A stretch of DNA of 5,648 nucleotides from Actinomycetota bacterium. Its GTDB lineage: Bacteria > Actinomycetota > Acidimicrobiia > Acidimicrobiales > Microtrichaceae. Position numbers and translations under genes: made by a program. The stretch lies in contig SXMI01000140.1 in the NCBI GenBank assembly GCA_005777415.1, positions 1 through 5,648 on the forward strand, in the 5' to 3' direction. A model generated the notes under the pieces. It saw nothing but the letters and a program-made list of their open reading frames with translations. It was not told the DNA's origin and did not search any database. Below are positions 1 to 4,887 of the stretch, one piece after another (the first letter of the stretch is position 1; each line of letters opens with the position of its first letter).

Positions 1-316
1 ACTCGAGCAGGTGGACCGGCGCACCCGAGGCCAGTTCGCCGAGGGGGACGACCGGGCACACCTCCGGCACGTCGAAGGTGGCGTAGGCCTCGGCAACGAT
101 CCGCTCGTAGACGGCCCGGTCAAGGTCGCCCGACACGAACGGCCACGTCACCTCCACCGCCACCCGGTGGAACGGCAGGCCGCGGAGGTCCTCGGGCGAC
201 GGCAGCACGGGCCACTCGACCGGCACGTAGAGACCCCCGTCCGGAGCCAGCCCGGCGAGGAGCACGTCGGCGAACCCCAGCTCGGGCGACGCCCCGCGGG
301 TTGAGACGTACCGCAC
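1..316 (-). CDS. thrC: Threonine synthase, N-terminal part (cut by the left window edge)
   Basis: This is the first 105 codons of threonine synthase, the PLP enzyme that converts O-phosphohomoserine to threonine and phosphate in the cytoplasm. The translation opens MRYVSTRGASPELGF and continues with LLAGLAPDGGLYVP (residues 20-33). This is the signature of the Thr_synth_N domain found in the E. coli, yeast and Corynebacterium type of the enzyme. The catalytic PLP lysine normally lies shortly after this region and falls outside the window. The GTG at 316-314 is chosen because it lies 3 bases after the hom stop and places the conserved (M)-R-Y-V-S-T-R-G at the N-terminus. No clear Shine-Dalgarno sequence is visible, so expression is probably coupled to hom translation. 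hom just upstream makes homoserine, the precursor two steps earlier. Homoserine kinase (thrB) often follows in this operon but would lie outside the window. The family call is firm; the exact start is likely. Confidence 0.93.
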   Translation of the reverse strand, partial: MRYVSTRGASPELGFADVLLAGLAPDGGLYVPVEWPVLPSPEDLRGLPFHRVAVEVTWPFVSGDLDRAVYERIVAEAYATFDVPEVCPVVPLGELASGAPVHLLE

Positions 317-319
317 GGC

Positions 320-1678
320 TCAGCCGGCGCCGAGGACCCGGAGCACCGAGTCCACCGACCGGACCTCGTCCAGCCCCCGGAACTCGTCGAGGGTCGCCAG
401 GACGTCCGCCTCGCGGGCCACGTGGGTGATGAACACCAGCCGGGCCGTGGGCTCGCCGTCACCCGCCGAGTCCGGGGACTCCAGCTGCTCCATCGACCGG
501 ATCGACACGCCGTGCGCGCCGAACACCCCCGCCACGTTCGCGAGCACGCCGGGGCGGTCCAGCACCTCCACCGCCAGGTAGAACGCCGAGCTGAGCTCCG
601 ACTGCGGACGGAACGTGGCCGGACCGAACGATCCGAGCGAGGCATGGGTGCCCTTGACCAGGTTCACCGCCGCGTCGATCACGTCGCCGAGGACCGCCGA
701 GCCCGTCGGCATGCCCCCGGCGCCGCGCCCGTAGAACATGAGGTCCCCGACCGCTGCGCCCTCGACGAACACGGCGTTGAAGCTGTCGCGCACCGCCGCC
801 AGCGGATGGGCGTCGGGCACCATGGCCGGGTGAACCCGGACGGCCACGGAGCCGTCGTCGAAGCGCTCGGCGACGGCGAGCAGCTTGAGCTGGTAGCCGA
901 GGCGGCCGGCGGTGGCGATGTCCTCGGCGCTGATCCGTGAGATGCCCTCGTGGTGGACGTCGGCCGCGGCGACGCCGACGCCGACGGCGATGGTGGCGAT
1001 GATCGCCGCCTTGGACCCGGCGTCGAACCCCTCCACGTCGGCGGTCGGATCGGCCTCGGCGTACCCGAGGGCCTGGGCCTCGGCGAGCGCCTCGTCGTAC
1101 CCCCAGCCCTCCTCGGTCATCTTCGTGAGGATGTAGTTGGTCGTCCCGTTGATGATCCCGATGACCCGGAGCACGTCCTCGCCGACGAGCGACTCGCGCA
1201 GCGGCCGGACCAGCGGGATGCCGCTGGCGACGGCGGCCTCGAACAACAGGTCGACACCGCAGCGGTCGGCCAGCTCGAACAGCTCGGCGCCGTGGGCGGC
1301 GAGCAGCTCCTTGTTCGCGCTCACGACCGGCCGGCCGGCCTGCAGCGCCGCGGTGATCAACCCGAGTGCCGGATCGGTCCCCCCGACGACCTCGACGACC
1401 AGGTCGACGTCGTCGGCGGTCACCACCGAGGCCGCGTCGTCGGTGAGCACCGACGGCTCCAGCGGCAGGTCACGGTCACGGGCGGGGTCGCGCACGGCGA
1501 CCCGGGTCACCTCGAGCCGCACGCCGGTCCGCGCCGCGATGTCCTCGCCCCGTTCGGCGATCAGGCGGACGAGCGACCCGCCCACCGTCCCGCAGCCCAG
1601 CAGGCCCAGTCGGACCGGCCGCGGACCGCCGCTCGGCTCGGTTCCGGAAACGCTCGACGACGGCGGGGGTGGAGGCAC
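320..1678 (-). CDS. hom: Homoserine dehydrogenase with C-terminal ACT domain
   Basis: This 452-residue enzyme performs the NAD(P)H-dependent reduction of aspartate semialdehyde to homoserine, the branch point towards threonine and methionine. The Rossmann nucleotide-binding motif GLLGCGTVG is at residues 25-33. VVEVVGG follows at 94-100 and SANKELLA at 120-127; its K123 appears to match the conserved lysine of the ANK motif. The catalytic domain carries GIINGTTNYILTKM (164-177) and ADPTADVEGFDAGSK (199-213). D209 and K213 have the D-x3-K spacing of the known catalytic pair in yeast homoserine dehydrogenase. A C-terminal ACT domain starts near residue 365 (LAVEVLDRPGVLANVAGVFG), so feedback control by threonine is likely from family knowledge. 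The length is normal for the monofunctional actinobacterial form; there is no fused aspartokinase. The GTG start is preceded three codons earlier by an in-frame TAG, and the next in-frame GTG falls inside the Rossmann motif. This start gives a Pro/Ser-rich tail of about 20 residues (MPPPPPSSSV). Confidence 0.96.
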   Translation of the reverse strand: MPPPPPSSSVSGTEPSGGPRPVRLGLLGCGTVGGSLVRLIAERGEDIAARTGVRLEVTRVAVRDPARDRDLPLEPSVLTDDAASVVTADDVDLVVEVVGGTDPALGLITAALQAGRPVVSANKELLAAHGAELFELADRCGVDLLFEAAVASGIPLVRPLRESLVGEDVLRVIGIINGTTNYILTKMTEEGWGYDEALAEAQALGYAEADPTADVEGFDAGSKAAIIATIAVGVGVAAADVHHEGISRISAEDIATAGRLGYQLKLLAVAERFDDGSVAVRVHPAMVPDAHPLAAVRDSFNAVFVEGAAVGDLMFYGRGAGGMPTGSAVLGDVIDAAVNLVKGTHASLGSFGPATFRPQSELSSAFYLAVEVLDRPGVLANVAGVFGAHGVSIRSMEQLESPDSAGDGEPTARLVFITHVAREADVLATLDEFRGLDEVRSVDSVLRVLGAG

Positions 1679-1684
1679 CCGGAC

Positions 1685-1690
1685 ACGCTA
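1685..1690 (-). promoter_or_regulatory. Candidate -10 box for hom (TAGCGT), leaderless spacing
   Basis: On the minus strand, TAGCGT fits the actinobacterial TAnnnT -10 consensus. It ends 6 bases before the hom GTG, which would place transcription start at or next to the start codon. This would be a leaderless hom-thrC transcript arising inside the argS operon. The 48-base lysA-hom gap and the absence of a Shine-Dalgarno sequence before hom agree with this. No convincing -35 element was seen, and six-base matches of this kind arise by chance, so this is an inference. Confidence 0.35.
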
Positions 1691-1713
1691 CCGGTGGTCG
1701 GGGCGGGTGGTGA

Positions 1714-1725
1714 ACCGGCGCCGGT
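1714..1725. repeat. 12-base perfect palindrome after the lysA stop
   Basis: ACCGGCGCCGGT is a perfect palindrome immediately downstream of the lysA stop codon, in the lysA-hom gap. As RNA it could form only a 4-bp stem with a GCGC loop, so it is a weak terminator at best. It could instead be a protein-binding half-site pair, but short GC palindromes are common at this base composition. The rest of the 48-base gap holds the candidate hom -10 box. Confidence 0.25.
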
Positions 1726-1726
1726 G

Positions 1727-3025
1727 TCAGCCGAGATCGGTGGCGAGGAGGTCATCGACGGTCTCGCGACGGACGACCTCCCGGGCCCGGCCGTCCCGGA
1801 CGAAGACGACGGGCGGACGCAGCACCTTGTTGTAGTTGGACCCCATGGAGTGCCCGTAGGCGCCGGTGACCGGGGTCGCGACCACATCGCCCACCGACAG
1901 GTCGGCGGGAACCGCACCCTCCCGCACCAGCAGGTCCCCCGACTCGCAGTGCTTGCCCACCAGCCGGATCGGCAGGTCGCGGCGGGACGACGCCGCCCGG
2001 GGCAGGAAGGTCTCGTACCCGCTCCCGTAGAGCACCGGCCGGGGGTTGTCGCTCATCCCGCCGTCGACCGCCACGTAGGTGCGCACGCCGGGGATGAACT
2101 TGACGGTGCCCACGGTGTAGAGGGTGATCGCCGCCGAGGCCACGATCGCCCGGCCCGGCTCGGCCGAGATCGCCGACCGGATGCCCTCCTCCCGGCAGGT
2201 GGCCAGCACCGACTCGCCCCAGGACCGCAGGTCCGGTGCCTGCTCCCCCGCCACGTAGGCCACGCCGAGCCCGCCGCCGACGACGAACTCGGGCAGGTCG
2301 GCATCGCGGACGAACGGGGCGACGGCCCGCAGCCCGTCGGCGAAGTTGTCGACGCTGAAGACCTGGGAGCCGATGTGGAGGTGCACGCCGACCAGGTCGA
2401 CGGCCGCCGAGGCCGCTGCGCGGGCGAGGGCGGCCTCGGCCTGACCCGTGGTCAGGGGGAACCCGAACTTCGAGTCGAGCACCCCGGTCTGGACGTGCTC
2501 GTGCGTGTGGACCTCGATCCCGGGGTTGACCCGGATCAGCACCTGCGGTCGGCGTCCGCCGGCGGCGACGAGCGCCTCGATGCGGTCGAGCTCGTCGGTC
2601 GAGTCGACGACGATCCGGCCGACCCCGGCGGTCAGGGCCAGGGCCAGCTCCTCGCTGGACTTGTTGTTCCCGTGGAGCACCACCCGGTCGGCGGGGACGC
2701 CGGCGGCGAGGACGACCGACAGCTCGCCGCCCGTGGCCACGTCGAGCCGCATGCCCTCCTCGTGGGCGAGCCGCGCCATGGCCCGGCACAGGAACGCCTT
2801 CGTGGCGTACACCGCGCCGTCCGGGCCGAACACGTCCACCGCCGCCGCGCCGCGGGAACGGAGGTGGGCCTCGTCGTAGACGAACAGCGGGGTGCCGAAC
2901 TCCTCGGCCAGCTCCAGCACGTCGCAGCCGCCGAGGTGGAGACGTCCGTGCTCGTCGACGTCGGCCGTGTCGGGGAGCAGCGACCGGTCGAGCGGATCCG
3001 AGGGTCGGCCGCCCTGCTCGGTCAC
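1727..3025 (-). CDS. lysA: Diaminopimelate decarboxylase
   Basis: This 432-residue PLP enzyme of the alanine-racemase-fold (type III) decarboxylases converts meso-diaminopimelate to L-lysine and CO2, the last step of lysine synthesis. The PLP lysine is K76 in AVYATKAF. Further family motifs are HIGSQ (217-221), the phosphate-binding GGGLG (250-254), EPGR (289-292), the active-site CESGD (360-364) whose Cys completes the partner subunit's site in the dimer, and GAY (388-390) followed by SNYN (396-399). The length matches actinobacterial LysA. The reading frame stays open far upstream inside argS. The start is set at the GTG that overlaps the argS stop (GTGA), because a GGAG ribosome-binding site lies 5 bases before it. 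It also gives a normal N-terminus before the conserved region beginning near residue 35. The overlap implies translational coupling to argS. All catalytic motifs are intact. Confidence 0.96.
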   Translation of the reverse strand: MTEQGGRPSDPLDRSLLPDTADVDEHGRLHLGGCDVLELAEEFGTPLFVYDEAHLRSRGAAAVDVFGPDGAVYATKAFLCRAMARLAHEEGMRLDVATGGELSVVLAAGVPADRVVLHGNNKSSEELALALTAGVGRIVVDSTDELDRIEALVAAGGRRPQVLIRVNPGIEVHTHEHVQTGVLDSKFGFPLTTGQAEAALARAAASAAVDLVGVHLHIGSQVFSVDNFADGLRAVAPFVRDADLPEFVVGGGLGVAYVAGEQAPDLRSWGESVLATCREEGIRSAISAEPGRAIVASAAITLYTVGTVKFIPGVRTYVAVDGGMSDNPRPVLYGSGYETFLPRAASSRRDLPIRLVGKHCESGDLLVREGAVPADLSVGDVVATPVTGAYGHSMGSNYNKVLRPPVVFVRDGRAREVVRRETVDDLLATDLG

Positions 3026-4620
3026 ATCTGCTCCGGCGCGGACGCCCCGAGCAGACCGAGCCCGGAGCGCAGCCCGGCCCCGGCGGCCTCCGCCAGCCAC
3101 CACCGGGCCTGACGCAGGTCCTCGGGCGTGTCCGGATGGAGCACGGGGCAGTCGTGGTAGAAGCCGTGCACCGCAGCGGCGAGCTCCCGGACCCAGGTCG
3201 TCACCTTGTGGGGGGCCCGCTCCCGGGCCGCCAGCAGGACGACCTCTCCGAACGACTCGAGGCACCGGAGCACCTCGAGCTCGCGATCGTGCACCAGGAC
3301 CGAGAGGTCGCAGGACTCGAGCGGCTCCCGTTGCAGCCCGCGCTCGGCGCCCACCCGGTCGATCGAGCGGAGCCGGGCGTTGGCCATCTGGACGTAGAAC
3401 ACCGGGTTCTCGACCGACTCGGCCGCCACCAGGTCCAGGTCCACGGTCTGCGGCGAGTCGACCGACTGCAGCAGGTAGGTGAGGCGCACGGCATCGGCAC
3501 CCACCTCGGTGATCAGGTCCCGCAGCGTGATCAGGTCGCCGGAGCGCTTGGAGATCCGCACCTCCTCGCCGCCCCGCTCGAGGCGGACGAGCTGGGTGAT
3601 CACGACCTCGAACGCGGCCGGGTCGTGGCCGAGCGACTCGATCGCCGCCCGCATCCGCGGCACGTAGCCGTGGTGGTCGGCACCCCAGACGTCGACGAGC
3701 AGGTCGTAGCCCCGGGCGAACTTGTCGCGGTGGTAGGCGATGTCCGGGAGCAGGTAGGTGACCTCGCCGTCGGACTTGACGAGCACCCGGTCCTTGTCGT
3801 CGCCGAACTGCGTGGACCGCAACCAGGTCGCACCGTCGGCGTCGTAGGCGACCCCCCGGTCACGGAGGTCCTGCAACGTGGTGTCGACGGCGCCCGACTG
3901 GACCATCCGTCGCTCCGAGAACCAGTCGTCGAAGCGCACGCCGAGCTGCTCGAGCACCTCGCGCTGGTCGAGCAGCGCCCGGGCCTCGCCCCAGGTCAGC
4001 GGGTCGGCACCATCCGGCATCTCGGCCGCCCACTCGGTGATGTACTCCCCGTGGTACCCGTCCTCCGGTGGTTCCTCGCCGGCGGCCCGTGCGGCCAGCG
4101 AGGCGGCGAACACCTGCATCTGGACGCCCCGGTCGTTGACGTAGAACTCCTCGTCGACCTCGTGGCCGACGGCCCGCAGGATCCGGGCCAGGCTGTCGCC
4201 GTAGACCGCGCCCCGGGCGTGACCGGCGTGGACCGGACCGGTCGGGTTGGCCGAGACGTACTCCACGAGGACCCGGTGGCCGCGTCCGACCTCGCTCGTC
4301 CCCCACCGGTCGCCGGCGGCGACGACGTCACGGAGCACCTGGTGGAGCCACCCGGCGTCGAGGCGGAAGTTGACGAAGCCGGGGCCGGCGACCTCGATCG
4401 CATCCACGAAGTGGGGCGGATCGATGCGGAGCTGCTCGGCGAGCTGCTCGGCGAGCTCCCGCGGCGGCCGACCGGCGGCCTTGGCCGAGGCCAGGGCGAC
4501 GTTGGTCGAGAAGTCGCCGTGCTCGCGGCGGGCCGGGCGCTCGAGTTGGACCTCGTCCGGCGGTGGCACCCCCAGCGCCTCCAGGGCGTCCCGGAGCGCA
4601 GGGATCAGCACGTCTCGCAT
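3022..4620 (-). CDS. argS: Arginyl-tRNA synthetase
   Basis: This 532-residue class I aminoacyl-tRNA synthetase attaches arginine to tRNA-Arg in the cytoplasm. The N-terminal additional domain carries HGDFSTNVAL (34-43), which many ArgRS share, and ends near GPGFVNFRL (79-87). SANPTGPVHAGH (123-134) contains the HIGH-type ATP-binding motif in the form HAGH. VRISKRSGD (354-362) is the KMSKS-loop equivalent. A C-terminal DALR-type anticodon-binding helical domain starts near residue 405 (ENPVFYVQMANARLRSI). The protein ends on methionine (...APEQM), as many ArgRS do, so the C-terminus appears intact. The ATG at 4620-4618 is chosen over an open frame that extends about 35 codons further upstream. 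It gives the usual ArgRS N-terminus, and the upstream extension is low-complexity and lies across the promoter region. The length is slightly short for the family but no motif is missing. It heads the lysA-hom-thrC block and faces a tRNA-Arg gene 115 bases away. Confidence 0.96.
   Translation of the reverse strand: MRDVLIPALRDALEALGVPPPDEVQLERPARREHGDFSTNVALASAKAAGRPPRELAEQLAEQLRIDPPHFVDAIEVAGPGFVNFRLDAGWLHQVLRDVVAAGDRWGTSEVGRGHRVLVEYVSANPTGPVHAGHARGAVYGDSLARILRAVGHEVDEEFYVNDRGVQMQVFAASLAARAAGEEPPEDGYHGEYITEWAAEMPDGADPLTWGEARALLDQREVLEQLGVRFDDWFSERRMVQSGAVDTTLQDLRDRGVAYDADGATWLRSTQFGDDKDRVLVKSDGEVTYLLPDIAYHRDKFARGYDLLVDVWGADHHGYVPRMRAAIESLGHDPAAFEVVITQLVRLERGGEEVRISKRSGDLITLRDLITEVGADAVRLTYLLQSVDSPQTVDLDLVAAESVENPVFYVQMANARLRSIDRVGAERGLQREPLESCDLSVLVHDRELEVLRCLESFGEVVLLAARERAPHKVTTWVRELAAAVHGFYHDCPVLHPDTPEDLRQARWWLAEAAGAGLRSGLGLLGASAPEQM
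3031..3034 (-). promoter_or_regulatory. Ribosome binding site of lysA (GGAG), decides the start
   Basis: On the minus strand GGAG lies inside the last codons of argS, 5 bases before the GTG at 3025-3023. It is the clearest Shine-Dalgarno match at any start in the window. It supports the GTGA-overlap start of lysA over the much longer open frame extending into argS. Confidence 0.6.
4429..4457. repeat. 12-base tandem repeat inside argS (about 2.4 copies)
   Basis: GAGCTGCTCGGC occurs twice in a row, followed by a partial third copy beginning GAGCT. It encodes the duplicated AEQL-AEQL in the N-terminal domain (residues 57-64 of ArgRS). The unit is a multiple of three, so gain or loss of a copy keeps the frame. 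It looks like a harmless in-frame duplication in a helix. Confidence 0.6.
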
Positions 4621-4629
4621 GGGTCGGCG

Positions 4630-4635
4630 ATCGTA
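4630..4635 (-). promoter_or_regulatory. Candidate -10 box for argS (TACGAT)
   Basis: On the minus strand TACGAT matches the TAnnnT consensus and ends 9 bases before the argS ATG. This predicts an mRNA with a leader of only a few bases or none. No Shine-Dalgarno sequence is visible before argS, which fits. No clear -35 box was found. This would be the main promoter of the argS-lysA-hom-thrC block. Confidence 0.4.
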
Positions 4636-4697
4636 CCGTGGGTGCTGCGGGCGACCGGCATCCGTTCCGGGCTGCGGTCCGCCGCGGGGTCGCGCGC

Positions 4698-4703
4698 TAG
4701 GGT
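4698..4703 (+). promoter_or_regulatory. Candidate -10 box for the tRNA-Arg gene (TAGGGT)
   Basis: TAGGGT fits TAnnnT and lies 32 bases before the mature tRNA 5' end. This gives a predicted 5' leader of about 25 bases, normal for a bacterial tRNA precursor. The -35 region is not recognisable in this GC-rich stretch. No other TAnnnT element was noticed nearer the tRNA on this strand. Confidence 0.35.
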
Positions 4704-4714
4704 CGGCCTCCGCC

Positions 4715-4731
4715 ACCCCGGCCAACGGGGT
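4715..4731 (+). other. Small hairpin in the tRNA-Arg 5' leader
   Basis: ACCCCG (4715-4720) can pair with CGGGGT (4726-4731) around a GCCAA loop, giving a 6-bp stem. It ends 4 bases before the mature tRNA 5' end, so it would sit in the pre-tRNA leader next to the RNase P cleavage site. A 6-bp GC stem may be chance at this composition. Confidence 0.35.
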
Positions 4732-4735
4732 CGCT

Positions 4736-4810
4736 GCCCTCGTAGCTCAGGGGATAGAGCATCGGCCTCCGGAGCCGTGTGCGCAGGTTCGAATCCTGCC
4801 GAGGGCACCA
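4736..4810 (+). tRNA. tRNA-Arg, anticodon CCG
   Basis: This is a complete tRNA with encoded CCA. The acceptor stem GCCCTCG (4736-4742) pairs with CGAGGGC (4800-4806), followed by discriminator A and CCA (4808-4810). The D stem is GCTC/GAGC (4745-4748, 4757-4760). The anticodon loop CTCCGGA (4767-4773) gives anticodon CCG (4769-4771), which reads CGG, an arginine codon used often in the neighbouring genes. The T stem GCAGG/CCTGC flanks TTCGAAT (4788-4794). The main known bacterial Arg identity bases appear present: C35 and an A at the position-20 equivalent (4754). The anticodon stem has four Watson-Crick pairs plus a T-T mismatch at the outermost pair (4762 with 4778). It is transcribed divergently from argS, which encodes the enzyme that charges it. 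Confidence 0.96.
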
Positions 4811-4816
4811 ACCGCC

Positions 4817-4855
4817 GCCGGACCGGACCGTCCGGCTGACGACCGGCTTCGCCGG
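4817..4855 (+). terminator. Tandem GC-rich hairpins after the tRNA, possible terminator
   Basis: GCCGGAC (4817-4823) pairs with GTCCGGC (4830-4836) around a 6-base loop. Shortly after, CCGGC (4843-4847) pairs with GCCGG (4851-4855) around TTC. The two stems sit between the tRNA 3' end and the kup start, where tRNA transcription should stop. Neither is followed by a T run, so this is not a classic intrinsic terminator. GC-rich hairpins without U tracts have been proposed as terminators in actinobacteria, so the role is inferred from position. Confidence 0.4.
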
Positions 4856-4871
4856 GGCGGATCCACCGGAC

Positions 4872-4877
4872 TAGCGT
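4872..4877 (+). promoter_or_regulatory. Candidate -10 box for kup (TAGCGT)
   Basis: TAGCGT fits TAnnnT and has the same six bases as the candidate box before hom on the other strand. It ends 10 bases before the kup ATG, so the mRNA would have a leader of about 3 bases or none. No ribosome-binding site is visible before the ATG. The proposed -35 region would overlap the second hairpin after the tRNA and shows no clear match. Confidence 0.35.
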
Positions 4878-4887
4878 CCCATGTCGG

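Noticed and set aside
950..3112. A 720-codon open frame on the plus strand antisense to hom and lysA
   Set aside because: Its translation is low-complexity (rich in R, G, D, H, V, P) with no recognisable domain, and it runs antisense to two genes with complete catalytic motifs. Long antisense open frames are expected where codon third positions are nearly all G or C.
3026..3265. A longer lysA beginning about 80 codons upstream inside argS
   Set aside because: The added residues are Arg/Gly/Pro-rich and lie out of frame over conserved argS coding sequence. The GTG in the GTGA overlap has a GGAG site and gives the normal LysA length.
4621..4725. A longer argS with about 35 more N-terminal residues
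   Set aside because: The extension is low-complexity and covers the candidate promoter region. The ATG at 4620 gives the usual ArgRS N-terminus.
4621..4735. T-box, riboswitch or attenuator controlling argS
   Set aside because: No T-box sequence, leader peptide or terminator/antiterminator pair is visible, and the predicted argS leader is only a few bases long.
3136..4839. A 567-codon open frame on the plus strand antisense to argS and running through the tRNA
   Set aside because: It mirrors a clearly coding ArgRS frame and reads across the tRNA-Arg gene, with no domain. It is a base-composition artefact of the same kind.
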